DNA of 64,000 nt, from contig MU867061.1 of the NCBI GenBank assembly GCA_033725935.1, forward strand, positions 806,001-870,000, in the 5' to 3' direction. Position 1 is the first letter of the stretch. Each line of letters opens with the position of its first letter. This DNA comes from Cladorrhinum sp. PSN259. Lineage: Eukaryota > Ascomycota > Sordariomycetes > Sordariales > Podosporaceae. Under the pieces are notes generated by a model. It did no database searches and was not told where the DNA came from. It was given only the letters and a program-made list of their open reading frames with translations. The position numbers and the translations under genes are program-made. This document shows positions 52,466 to 63,734 of this stretch, piece after piece.

Positions 52466-53584
52466 ATGTATCTCGGACTTTCTGTCACGTACGCTCTGGC
52501 GTTGGTGACGGGTGCTTTGGCCGTCCCATCGGAACAGCTCGCCCCTCGCCAGCAGCCGTTCAAGTCGACAGCCATCACCAGCCATGCCGAGCCTTGGGCG
52601 TTTGCCTTCCTGCCCGACGACCGCATCCTCGTCACCGAGAGACGAGGCAACTTGAAGCTCGTCAACCCGACCACCAAGACCTCGGGTACCATCACCGGCG
52701 TCCCTTCTGTCGCCTACGGCGGCCAGGGTGGTCTCCTCGACGTCGCCATACACCCCAACTACGCCGAGAATAGCATCATATACATCAGCTACGCCGAGAG
52801 TGGCAGCGGCGGAGCAGGAGGAGCAGTCGCGCGGGCCAAGCTGGCGCTGAACTCCAACGGCGGCGGTGCGCTAACCGGCCTCGAAGTCATCTGGCGCCAC
52901 TCACAAAGAGCCTCGGGCGGGCTCCAGTTCGCCTGCCGCCTGCTCTTCGGCGCCGACGGCGCGCTGTGGATCTCTTCCGGCGAGATCAACCAGATGCACC
53001 CGTCCCAGTCCATGACCGGCAACCTCGGCAAGATGATCAAGCTCTACGACAACGGCACCGCCTTTGCAGGCAACCCGTTCGCGACCCAAGGCGCCGTCCA
53101 ATCGCAGATCTGGTCGCTGGGCCACCGCAACCCGCTGGGCATCGACTTTGACGCCCAGGGACGTCTCTGGGAGGTCGAAATGGGGCCCATGGGCGGCGAC
53201 GAGCTCAACCTCATCGAGAAGGGTGCCAACTACGGCTGGCCGCTCGTGTCCCAGGGCCGCCACTACAACGGCACGACAATTCCCGCGCACAGCACGCGCC
53301 CCGACTTCAAAGCGCCCAAGGCCTTCTGGGTCCCCGTCATCTCCCCGGCCGGCTTGATCATCTACAAGGGCGACCTGTTTTCCAGCTGGAAGGGCAACGC
53401 CATCATCACCGGTCTCAGCTCGCAATCCATTGTACGCGTGACCATCACTGGCGACACGGCCAAGGAGGCTCAGCGTATCTCAATGGGCAAGCGCATGCGC
53501 GGTATCCGAGAGGGCAAGGACGGCGCGATCTGGGTCATCGAGGATGGTAACAACGGCCGGCTGTTGAAGCTTACCCCGAATTAA
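52466..53584 (+). CDS. Secreted PQQ-dependent sugar dehydrogenase-like protein
   Basis: An intronless, GC-rich gene for 372 residues. A signal peptide (MYLGLSVTYALALVTGALA) is followed by a six-bladed propeller typical of soluble aldose dehydrogenases related to bacterial YliI/GdhB: AEPWAFAFLPDDRILVTERR (with His40 just before), GGLLDVAIHPNY, RLLFGADGALWISSGE, GHRNPLGIDFD, GGDELNLIEKGANYGWPLV and MRGIREGKDGAIWVIEDG. The usual EHEHGP motif is EVEMGP here, so one metal or cofactor-region histidine differs. The enzyme probably oxidises sugars outside the cell with PQQ. CAZy family AA12 is a possible placement. Bacterial origin is possible. Confidence 0.8.
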   Translation: MYLGLSVTYALALVTGALAVPSEQLAPRQQPFKSTAITSHAEPWAFAFLPDDRILVTERRGNLKLVNPTTKTSGTITGVPSVAYGGQGGLLDVAIHPNYAENSIIYISYAESGSGGAGGAVARAKLALNSNGGGALTGLEVIWRHSQRASGGLQFACRLLFGADGALWISSGEINQMHPSQSMTGNLGKMIKLYDNGTAFAGNPFATQGAVQSQIWSLGHRNPLGIDFDAQGRLWEVEMGPMGGDELNLIEKGANYGWPLVSQGRHYNGTTIPAHSTRPDFKAPKAFWVPVISPAGLIIYKGDLFSSWKGNAIITGLSSQSIVRVTITGDTAKEAQRISMGKRMRGIREGKDGAIWVIEDGNNGRLLKLTPN

Positions 53585-54021
53585 GTTACGTATACAATGT
53601 AGAATTGGGGCAGATAGCTATTTTATGAGGGGAGTTTGGACATTTCGAAAGCTTCTATCTGGTATCTGTACTCACATGCGAGCATTCGGACAAGATGATC
53701 ATCGATGGTATAAGAAGAGCGAGGTCAAATTTCGAGATATTTATAGAAAAAAGAATCCTTGACGCGAAAGCGACATGCAAGTCCCAAAAGAAAGCGTGAT
53801 ACCAAGTCAAAAGCTGAACACTAGTAATGACTCCATTGCCCATCCTTCCCCGCAAATCATAAGCCAAAGAAAAATCATGAAACCAAGCCAAAGCCATCGC
53901 AAGACCAGCAAAGAAAAAAGGAGACAAACTATCCAGAAACCCTTCCCCACAAACCAATTGGCCAAAAGAACCAACCATACCGCTCTGATATGCCCTACCC
54001 ATCTCCCCCTAGAGCTAGAGT
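53585..54021. other. Convergent 3' flanks
   Basis: 437 bp between the converging PQQ dehydrogenase and dioxygenase genes, with nothing recognised. Confidence 0.5.
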
Positions 54022-55464
54022 CTAAGCACAGCTAGCCCTTCGGTGCTTAATTCTCAACTCGGGCGGGCTCCTCTCAACATCCCAAACGCGGTTCTTCCTC
54101 CACTCGTGATCGCCATAACACTCCCAGCTGACCCTCTCGAGCTGCCTCGGCGTCTTCCACATCCTCTCTTCGTTCCTCAGCCACAGCCTCAGCATGTGTC
54201 TCCGCTGATCCCCTTCGTCCGCGAATCCCGCTCGGGCGTGGAACATGGCAAAGTTGTTGAAGAGCATCATGTCGCCCTTTTGAAGCTGAATCTCCAAAGC
54301 GTGCTGCTTAGCTAAAAAGTAGACTGTGTCGAGTGCTTCGGCTTGGATCTCGCTCATGGCGGGTACGTCCGGGTGGTGAGGCGAGAAATGGGAGCCGGTG
54401 AGTGGGCGGCGGGAGAATTGGAATGCGGGACCGTGGCCTTGAAAGTCGTAGAGGAGGGGGCGGGTGTGGTATTCGCCGTTCCAGAATCTGCTTCGACAAG
54501 CACCAGTTAGAATGGGATTGGAGATTTAGAGAGGATGGGCAAAAGGGGGGAAACGGACTCATCAAAGATCCAATCATCCTTCGCAAGGACATGGATAATA
54601 TCCGGTCGAGTGCGGGCGATCTCGTTGTAAATTTTGGCCGAGGAGGCAAGGAAGGACTCCCCTCCATATGCGGCAATTCCGAGGGCGTAAAGAGATAGGA
54701 CATCACAAAGGTCGGTGTGGAAGGGCTGAGCGCGGGCGACATAGGGCGAGTTGGGCATGCTGCCGTGCTTCTTGACGTCTTCAAGGACGGCTTGGATGTG
54801 GACTGTGACCATAATTAGAGGTGGAAACTATTAGGGAGAAAACAATATAACTCACGAATCATGCGTCCATCAAAGTCCTGCATACCACGCGTCTCGGCAA
54901 TATAGCTCGTGACACCGAGATACAACAGAATGTTGTCAAAGTTGGAGTACTTGCCAGGGTTCAGACCTCGCAGAACAACAAAGCCCCTGCCGTCGTGGAT
55001 GGCCTCGGAGGCTTCGATCAGGCGACTGGAAAGGTTGGGAAGCGGGAAAGTGTTCTGGTTGACATCATCGGGGCCGAGGTCTCCAGGGAGAGCTAAATTT
55101 CAGGTCAAGTTAGAGTTTGATCACCCCATCTTGAGTAGTTAGGAGAAAAGGATATCTTACCCTTGAAGTGAGCAAGTCCAGCCTCAATCTCGACAACATC
55201 GTCGGCACCGAGCTGTAGTACGTACTCCTCGCCTTTGAAGTCCTCGCCAGACCAAGCACGGGGACTGTTGATCTGCGCCGGCCAACCCTCTGGGAGAGTG
55301 GTGGGGCGGTCCGGATACAAGGCCTTGAGTGCCTCAACGCGCTCCTTGTAGACCTTGTATGAGGGAATCCAGGAGATGTCTGGGCGGACAACCTCCTGCT
55401 GATCGGCAGGTTTGGTGGGCAGTCGAAGGCCGGTGGAGGCCGCGGCAACAAGCGGGCAAGCCAT
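54022..55464 (-). CDS. TauD/TfdA-family Fe(II)/2-oxoglutarate dioxygenase
   Basis: Four exons, 55464-55161, 55092-54856, 54802-54559 and 54487-54022; the donor of the third intron, GTCCGT, is atypical but phase and lengths (1251 nt, 416 residues) agree. The iron triad is His209 and Asp211 in PFHTDLCD plus His345 in FHARAGF; the 2-oxoglutarate arginine is expected in RRHMLRLWLR. DGRGFVVLRGLNP and EIQLQKGDMMLFNNFAMFHA are typical TauD blocks. No signal peptide, so the enzyme is probably cytosolic. Fungal members use taurine-like or other small acids, or tailor metabolites; the substrate is unknown. Confidence 0.85.
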
Positions 55465-58400
55465 TTTTGGTGTCTTTCCAAGGATAATGTAAGTTCAAGA
55501 GCGTTTAATCAAGGTGAGGATCTGGGTTAACAAATTCGAAAGAGGATTGGGAATGCAAACTGAGGCAGATATGTAAGTGTTTGTGGCAAGAGAGATGTGT
55601 TGGCGAAGTGGGAAGAGATGGATATCTGGTTGTTGCTGATGATGATGTCCTTCTTCATGTCGTTCAGGCGCGAAATTCCATTCATTAAATACATTTTCGT
55701 TCGGCTCAGATGCCATCGTTGTTGAGCCTCAGCCCCCTTTCCACAGCCGTATAATGGAAAAGTAAATTTTCCAACACCGGCACCGTGGACGGCAGAGCCT
55801 CAAGATGTTCCACACTGGTTCGGTCGGAGCAACCAAAGCCCTCCGACAGAGAGACTAAACAAGCGTCTAGTCCATCCAAGGGTGGCTGAATACATTTGGC
55901 GATAAGAATTGAGGCTCAATTGGGGAAAGTTGGAGTAGATGGTGTCATCTGGACTTGTTCTGCAAAGAGTGCAGCTTTGTTGCACTTGCCATTGGCCAAT
56001 CGCAGGGTTTCCGAATAGATTCAATTGAACCATTGCGTAACGATAACATGCACTTTTTTGACTGGGGTCAGTTGCCGTTCTCCGTGGGGAAACCTTGGAT
56101 CGACTGTCATTTTGAAATATCGGCGAGCCTATGATTTCCTCTTTGGGCTTAACGGCATAAGTGGACGAGGCTCTGGTGGGAATCTCGAAATCCCGTTCCC
56201 CACCATTGGCCTGTTTTCGAGGCATGACCTGCTCTATCGGGATAATCATGTCGTCGTCGCAACTAGCCAGTACTCGAAGAGCCTCAAACTCGTGGGGAAC
56301 AACCCCATCTCAGCTTGGATTGGAACACGGAACCTTTCTGAATTAGGATGTGAGCATCGGTAAGATTGCGGCAGGCTGGCAGCTCCGCAACCGGAACCGG
56401 CATGGTCACTCATATGCCGGGCAATGTCAGATACCTTTCTGCGTTAACAGTATCTGCAATCTGTATATCCATACACCCCCCAGATCCATCAAACCGACGC
56501 AACCGATAAGGATTTGAGCCGCATCACGTCCATCCACAACCATCTAACTTGTGTTCTTTCACAGCCTTAGGCCATGTGTTTACAGAATGTGCAGTTTATC
56601 TCCTGGGTGTATTGGACAGTCGTATCGACGGCGGGCTACCGAATGAGTGAATTTCTTGTCGGCTTGGCTCGGATGATGCTCTGTCCAGTCCCGTCCTCCG
56701 GAAGCTCGTGATGCGGCTCTGCTGAGGCCTACGAAGAAAGCGGGCGCATGTACCAGTGTTTCGGGTTTGGGAACTTTGGGGCAGGTCTATGCTTCCGTAT
56801 GGCTCGCCACATGTTCCCCCGCGCTCGTCTTCACACCCTCTGTCTCGGTAGTTATGCATGTGTCACGTTCTGGAACGATCTGTCGCAAGATCACCTATCA
56901 GGTTCCTGTTTTCGTTGACCGCCCTCGCCGGGATATGTATGATCGATGAGTCTATCCCGAATGGTTGCATGAAGCTATAGGAGAAGAGCCGGGGAACTGG
57001 CTCGATGGGATGTGTCTGGCCGTGAGGTGGAACGGAGACTGGTGGCGATCCTGAGAAGTTGTCGTGGTTGTGTCGATAGTCAATGTTTTGCTTCTTCCCG
57101 TGGGTAAACTTGGACGGGTACAGTCGGGTTTCGTGGGGCTGATCTGATTAAAGGGGTGTTCTAGTCCAGTTCTCGAGTTCTAGATGTCGCGATATGGGAT
57201 GTTAATTTGGTTTTGGTTGCCAATTGGATAGAGAAGCCAATACACAGAGTGGGTGTGTTGGCGGTCTCGGTCAAGCTTTGCAAATTATGACTCAAAATGG
57301 TTTCAAATTGCGGTGATCGATTCGTTATGTGGGTGGGTTGCACCATTCCAGTTCACTGTGAAAGTCGCACCTGCCTGTTCGTACGACATTGGCGACGAGT
57401 CCAGGTTCAACTCGTCCATGATGGAGTTGCAAACGTGGAAAGCAAGAACGGACCACCGTGGCCATGTGGCCTTGGATGGGTCTGGATGTGCACTCTAAGA
57501 AATCTCTGTTATCACTGGCAAATTCTTCAACTTCAACTTGACACGCATTTGAGTCGTCATCAATTTATTCCAGTGCTTCATGATTTTTCTCGGGACGCCT
57601 CTCAGAGATCGATGATGATACTCATCGCTGCCCACTTACACATGATGTTTCCCTCTTTGGGATTTGTCTTCGCTTTGCTCATCGCACCCCCTGGAACCCT
57701 AACCAGAGCCCAACTGCTAAGTTCACCCCAGGCCTGGTCAAAGTGTATTTGCTGCTAATTTCTTACAAAAGGTCACGAACTGTATCTCTCAATTGCCTAC
57801 TGTGTTAGTCTCATAATTTGCCGCCTTAGCTGAACAAAGCTGAGAGGAATTATACCAGCACATACAGTAATACGCCCTGCCAAGCGAACTCTTTCTTCAA
57901 ACTCCCTGTTTTTGAAAGAAACCTCAATTTCCACAGTTCGGGCGACCATTCATGGAGATGGCCCATCCGCAACGATGCCAATATTCATTAAAGTTTTTAG
58001 TCAGACTATAGTGCGTGTACCTTATCTGCACCGTGCATCGCAACATCTCTCGTCAACCTCCCCCGACTCCTGAAAACCAAGACAACCTGTCTGTATCTCA
58101 AAAGAAATTTCATTCTGCTGATAGAGAGCTAGTTCCGTGGCTGTTCTGAGGTTTCTCAAAGTTTGCTGTCGTGGTTAACCAGAATTCCATGCATGAATCC
58201 GAGGCACGCTATTTCCGGCGCTATCCCGCCCGACAGGAGGAGTCCTGCCTGACACCTGGAAATTGCCAAGTTACGATGATGGAACCGCATCAAAGCTTAC
58301 TCCCGATCTGTAAACTACCCTAAACCACAAACAGGCATGGATGCGAGCTGTTCAGGGGTTGACGGTGTCTGGGGTAAATTCCCGTCATTTGGGTGCCTGC

Positions 58401-59046
58401 GCCACTGGCGCTATTGAAGCTCTCGGTGCTCGTAAAGTTGACGCCGAATCAGATCCTGCACGGCATTCTTTCTCTTGGCCATGCAAAATGCAAACGTTTT
58501 TGGCTTCAACAACAACCCTAAATGGCAACCACCACGATCTAAGGTCATGTTGTTCTCATTCAATTCTATAGTTTCGCGATGACATTTCTGCCATCACTTG
58601 GCAATCACTTGGCAATCTCTTCCCCAGAAAAGGGCAACTCAACTCCATGGATCTTAACGATGGAGGGCTTTACGGCGTAAAGGGTGGAGCGCGAAATTAT
58701 CGAGCCAAAGTTTGCCTAAGCCCCGCGGGAGATCAGCACTTTTGTTGATTTCTGGAACAAGGGATGGTTGATGGGTTGGCGGCCCAGAACCTGTGTGACC
58801 ATGTGGCTGCCTTGATGTCGTATGTACCTTAATTTCAGGGGTAAAAAAAATAAAATAATACGACACACAGAAGAACAACCAGACCCCAACAAGAAAAGTA
58901 TTTATTTAACTCATGACTCTTCCGCCCACCCCTTAGTAAAGATTTCCATTCCAGCAGCATCATCATCAAAAACAGCTCGGGAGTAGTACCATTCTTTACA
59001 TTTTCCAAAAAACCCAATAACAACTCCCCCCAAAAATTTGTAAAAA
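55465..59046. other. Long gene-poor stretch
   Basis: Three and a half kilobases without a supported gene. Frames such as 55800-56249, 57297-57758 and 58341-58571 have no domain, signal peptide or protein-like composition. The left end is the promoter of the dioxygenase gene and the right end that of the surface-protein gene. Confidence 0.5.
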
Positions 59047-59772
59047 ATGCATCCCTCATCAATCCTCCTCCTGGCAGCAGCAACAGCCGCAACAGCCAAC
59101 TTGAACCACGCCCTCGTCCCGGCCCATCTCGCCGCCAAGCGCGCAATCGACGCCCGCCAGACAGAATTTGACGACTCTGACCTCCCGGCTCCCACAGAAG
59201 TAAGCGCCTGCCTCTCGACCCTCACCGCGGTCCTCAAGGACGTCCCCACCCCTCCTGCCGCAATCGTCTCCTTCGCCGTGACTCAGACGGAGACGGACCC
59301 CTGCAGCGTCAGCATCCCCAATTCCCTGACGTCGGCCTACTCGAGCTACTCCAGCGCGCTCCAGTCCTGGTTCTCGACAAAGAGCGACTCCCTCACCAAC
59401 GCTCTGAAGGTCTGCCCCGGCTACGAGGATTTGGTCTCCAGCTACGAGGCGCCTACCTGCGCCACTGCTGGACCCAGCAAGGGTGGCAGTGGTGGTGGAA
59501 AGGGCGGCTCAGATGATACTACTACCACTGTCACTACTGCCGCCAGCGTCCCCGCAAACACTACCAAGGCGGGCGGTGCCGGTGCTACTACCACGCCCGC
59601 AGCTTCTTCTGGAAGTGGCAGCAGCGGGAGCGGACAGCAGCAGCAGGGTGGATCGAACAACAACAACAGCAACAACAACACTCCTGCTCAGGGCGCCGCT
59701 TCTAGCTTGAATGGCCTTACGGCTGCTACTGTCCTCATGGCAGGTGTCTTGGGTGTTGCTGCTGTTTTGTAA
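59047..59772 (+). CDS. GPI-anchored Ser/Thr-rich surface protein
   Basis: An intronless, 241-residue protein. Residues 1-19 (MHPSSILLLAAATAATANL) form a signal peptide. The first 140 residues are a compact domain with four Cys (SACLSTL, DPCSVSI, LKVCPGY, PTCATAG), of a type common in Sordariomycete surface proteins but without a known function. A Gly/Ser/Thr-rich linker contains GQQQQGG and Asn runs (from CAG and AAC repeats). The C-terminus (LNGLTAATVLMAGVLGVAAVL) is a strong GPI-attachment signal. It is likely at the plasma membrane or wall. Confidence 0.8.
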   Translation: MHPSSILLLAAATAATANLNHALVPAHLAAKRAIDARQTEFDDSDLPAPTEVSACLSTLTAVLKDVPTPPAAIVSFAVTQTETDPCSVSIPNSLTSAYSSYSSALQSWFSTKSDSLTNALKVCPGYEDLVSSYEAPTCATAGPSKGGSGGGKGGSDDTTTTVTTAASVPANTTKAGGAGATTTPAASSGSGSSGSGQQQQGGSNNNNSNNNTPAQGAASSLNGLTAATVLMAGVLGVAAVL

Positions 59773-60423
59773 AGACATTTCGTTCTATTCAAGGGCTGTT
59801 AATGGTTAATGGGGATAGGAATGGGGTACATGAGCGAGGATGTGATGCAAAATATTCTTCTTTAGGATACCATACTTTTGAGAGGCAGTTTCAGAAAGGG
59901 GGTTTTACATAAAATATAATGAAATAATCTTAATCATTAACATCGGCTCCAGCTTCCATGTTATTGCAGCATGAAAAGCCCTGTACTTCCGTTGTCACTG
60001 GCAACGCATTCTGTACCCAAGCGGTCAGGCAGCCGGGTTCACAATAGAATAACAAACAGTGAACCACGCATGTAATCATTCTGGTGGTTGAAGAAATTAT
60101 AAATGAACACACGACTAATTACTAGCCCCCCGAGTAAAGTATTATGGTATAGTATGTATATCTGGGTATAAAACAGCACTTGGCAACGCCAGAGAGCGAC
60201 AAAAGTCCTACAATATCCAAAGCGGAATTCCTGAGCAGAAATATTATAGGAGAGATCTCTCCCGGCAATAAAAAAAAACGAAACCAGCGATAAAACCCCA
60301 GATGAGACCCCTCCACTGAGCCATGACAATAGAGATACGCAAGTAAAGAAACTGAGAGCCGCCTAGCACGCGTCGCCGCGTCCATGAAGATGAATATCAT
60401 GAAATGCCGAGTCTCTTTCACCA
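59773..60423. other. Convergent 3' flanks
   Basis: Between the surface-protein gene and the regulator gene; no gene seen. Confidence 0.5.
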
Positions 60424-62885
60424 CTACTCTTCTATAGAGTTGTTTGCAGATTTATCCCAGTCTTCGAAAAACAGTTGATGACACCAATAAAGGGAACTCT
60501 CGAATTTCCGGCTTCCTCGCAGTGCCCGCACATCGTTTTCTAGGTCAAGGTTAGCCAAGGGTAACAGAGCCAGATAATCGGTTGACATTTACCTCTTTGC
60601 CGTATCATAACCTGCGTCTTCTTCATGAACTCCACTTGGTCACCATCAAGCCTGGCCATCTCGATAGTCTTGGCGGACTTCCAGTCGCATTTCAACGGTA
60701 CTGATCCGTTGCAGACAAAGTGAAAGCGTGAGAGAATAACCTTGGCTGTATGGAATGTCGCCTCGAGGAACTTGACATTAGAATACTTGGTCGGCATGCT
60801 GTGCGTCCTAGCATGGAAGACTGAATGCTTTGCTAGCCTCTCGATATGGTTCAGCATGACAAATGTGGCAAGGTAGATCTCGAACCATGCCTCCGGCTTG
60901 GCTGGTGCTACCAGGGCTTGGAATTTGTCAATAACCCGCTGTCGTAAGGGCTTCAGGATGTGCTTAATGACAATCTGGTCCAGCTGAGTGTCCATGATGG
61001 GTGGGATCGGAATCTTGTTATAGTGCGGGTTCTCTGGATTGGTGATCCTTTCGACCCCAAGAGTATCTTGTCCACACATCTGCCATGGGATTTCGATCAT
61101 ACGGGAGATGGCCCACAGATTGAGTGTGTCGGCAACCAGAGAGTCAGGCCTCTTCTTGGCGTAGGCCATGGCCATACTGACAGTCATCCAGGACAAGCCA
61201 TCATCGTGCTGAAGGGACTCGAGATAAGCCCACCTGGTCTCTTTGATGTACTGAAGATAGTGAGCGTGGACCTTCTCGATGTTGGTGAGGCAGAAGTAAG
61301 GCATTGGAATTTCGTGAGGTCTCCCCGACTTGTCTTTCCACTTGTACGAAGTGACATCTTCCGGCTTGGGCACAAACTCGGAGGCGTAGACAGTGAGTTG
61401 GTGGGATCCAATGTTTTGTGTGAGCTTCAGAGTTCTGACAGGGACATCTGGTTTTGAAGGATCTGCGAGGTGGTAGATTGCATCTCGTTTGGTGAACAAG
61501 GGCTCATTTGCCGCAGGCCCTTCAAGCAAGTCCGTCAGTAAAGGTAGGAGGAGCATGCGTTACCACTAGAGACATACCGTCACGGAAGAATAAGATCTCC
61601 ATCAATGTTGACCTGAAGCATGGCATCCGAGAGGCATTCTTGTACAACTTGGTGCAAGTACAAAGGGTACAACTGATATATGGGCTCGCTTGAAGGGCAA
61701 GGTCGCACTGTGAACATGTGAGCATACTAACATTGATCTACGAGGATGTTGAGGTGAACCAACCTGACGCTTGGACTTCTTGCACCTTGCACACACGCCC
61801 TCCTTTCTTACCAAGGCCGTCTGTTGGCGCTTCTCCGGTGTGAATGCATTTCTGGTCTTGACCCGTTTTCCAAACGTACTCAAACTTCCCTTGACCTGTC
61901 CACTCCCATTGACAAGGTCGATCTGACGCAGGGTCTGAGGAGCGTCATCCTCGGTGACTTCCTCATCAAGTGCTGGCCGTTTCTTGGTCAGTCTTCCATC
62001 CCCCCCACTTGGTTTGTACTGAATGATGTTGAGGGAGCCAGCATTCTTGGACGTCCCTTTGGGCTTCCGAGGCCGTGCAGTAGATCGCATACGTGGGTTT
62101 TCTGTTACCGTGACGCCGGTGAAGGCGGTAGACGCACGTGTTTTGGGTTCAATGGCGACGGTTGAGCTCGGGGAGGGCGCATATTGAGACCCGATAAGCA
62201 GGGTAGAACTGTACTCGGTAGAGGGTGACCCTGATGAGGTGTTGGTGTAGGTAATGTCATGACCGTCGAACGTTGTGTTGAAGTCAGTCGAAGACAAGAG
62301 GCAAGGGTTGCTAGACCCCGTTGTCACAAGATCCAAATGGTCAGTGCCGGTGGGCAAGCCTGTCCAGTCTTGAGAAACATCGGCGGCAAGAGGATCAAAC
62401 TCGAGAATTTCATCAATGGTGGGGCTAGAGGAGCACGACGACGAGTGATGGGTTGGGTAATCTTGATCTATTTCGGGGGCCGGCTTGATATGGGAGGAGG
62501 ATGCCCAAGCTGACGGGTCAAAGGTTCCATCGAGAGGCAGCGTCGTCGGTAGATGTGCTCGCCGGGGTTGCGCCGCGGGTTGACGGTTTGCAAACTCCCG
62601 GGCCAAGTTGGCAAAAAACATGCTCGTACTCGGGCCGCCATCGTGGACGGACCTTATCCCGTCTGGGATCGGGGACCGTTGAGCAACAGCCAGCGACGAC
62701 GCATTGGCGATGGCGTCTGCGGAGGCACCGAATGCTGTGTCGAATGAGATGACGGCCCCGAAGGCGGGGTCTGAGTCGAAGTGGTCCCAGAAGTACGTTG
62801 ATGATGATTCACCGTTATCCACCCCGAACGTGGTGAGCGTCATTGCACCACCGCCGGCGGCGGCCCCGGCGCTAGGGTAGTCCAT
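60424..62885 (-). CDS. Fungal transcription factor with internal Zn2Cys6-like cluster
   Basis: Four exons, 62885-61764, 61707-61578, 61519-60593 and 60539-60424; 2295 nt in frame, 764 residues. The first 360 residues are Ser/Thr/Pro rich. The cluster VCARCKKSKRQC (about 364-375) has C-x2-C-x6-C, followed by CTLCTC and a later Cys (MPCFRST), with a basic KKSKRQ helix. The third Cys is the first residue of exon 2. The C-terminal 390 residues (MTVSMAMAYAKKRPDSLVAD, IPWQMCGQDTLGVERI, LKPLRQRVIDKFQALV) match the conserved regulatory region of a widespread ascomycete Zn-cluster group ending W-C-HQLFFEDW. Target genes are unknown. The protein should act in the nucleus. Confidence 0.85.
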
Positions 62886-63734
62886 CGAAGTTGAACAACG
62901 TCAAGACAAGCACCATCCACTAATTCTTAGTGACACTCGGCAACACAAACACAAGAATTAAAAGCGGAAGGTGTCTTTCCTTTGGACCCAGGATTCGAAT
63001 AGGGATGCGGATTGATTGCCGCAAATGCGATGCCGGGAGATGGCGGAATGCGACATTTGGGATGTTCATCAGGGACCAAGGGGAGGTGCGTTGGGACCGC
63101 GTTGGAGGCCGCTTGATCTGCCCAATCATGGGCGTGGGAGGTGTGGTTGCCTTTTCTGGTCGCCGCATTTCTGTTACTGGTTAGCGTTCCTGCTTCTGAG
63201 TGGCCCTGGTCTTTCCTTCAACTTTCAGCTCAGCTTGCAGAGTTTGGAACCGATCAAAGAAGCGCGCCACGCAATGCTCATCGTGTTTGGGGGGAAGAGT
63301 TAAAACGCGGTTGCACAAAGCCGGCACATTTGCTTGCACACAAGCCAACCTGGAAGGCACGGTGCAAGGCTCCAAAAAACTCAGGGGCCACGACAAAAGT
63401 GTCGAAAAAGTCCCGTCCTCGTTTCCACAAAATCGTTTTTTCCGCCGCCGTACACACGCGGCGCTTTCTAGTGTTTCACATGATGTCTGTCTCCCACGCT
63501 AGATGTCTTTTGTTGCAGGTCTGGGCAACGCTCTGTCGAGGCAGGCGGGCCGCAGGTGTGAGTGAGGCTCATGAACGCGGAAAGGTCCTGAGTCAAACTT
63601 ATCAATGACAGTCAGCCGGTTGTTGATTACTAGACCCCGATCCCGCCCTGCCCGCTCGCCCGTTGCAGTGTCTTTTCTGCACTCTGGAACTCCAGCCTTG
63701 TTTTTCATTTTCCTCATTCATTATCATTCTCGCA
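62886..63734. other. Divergent promoter region
   Basis: 849 bp between the regulator start at 62885 and the acetyltransferase start at 63735. No TATA box or repeat noticed. Confidence 0.5.

Noticed and set aside
62975..63010. Sequence CCCAGGATTCGAAT resembling a tRNA T arm
   Set aside because: The flanks do not fold into D, anticodon or acceptor stems of a tRNA.
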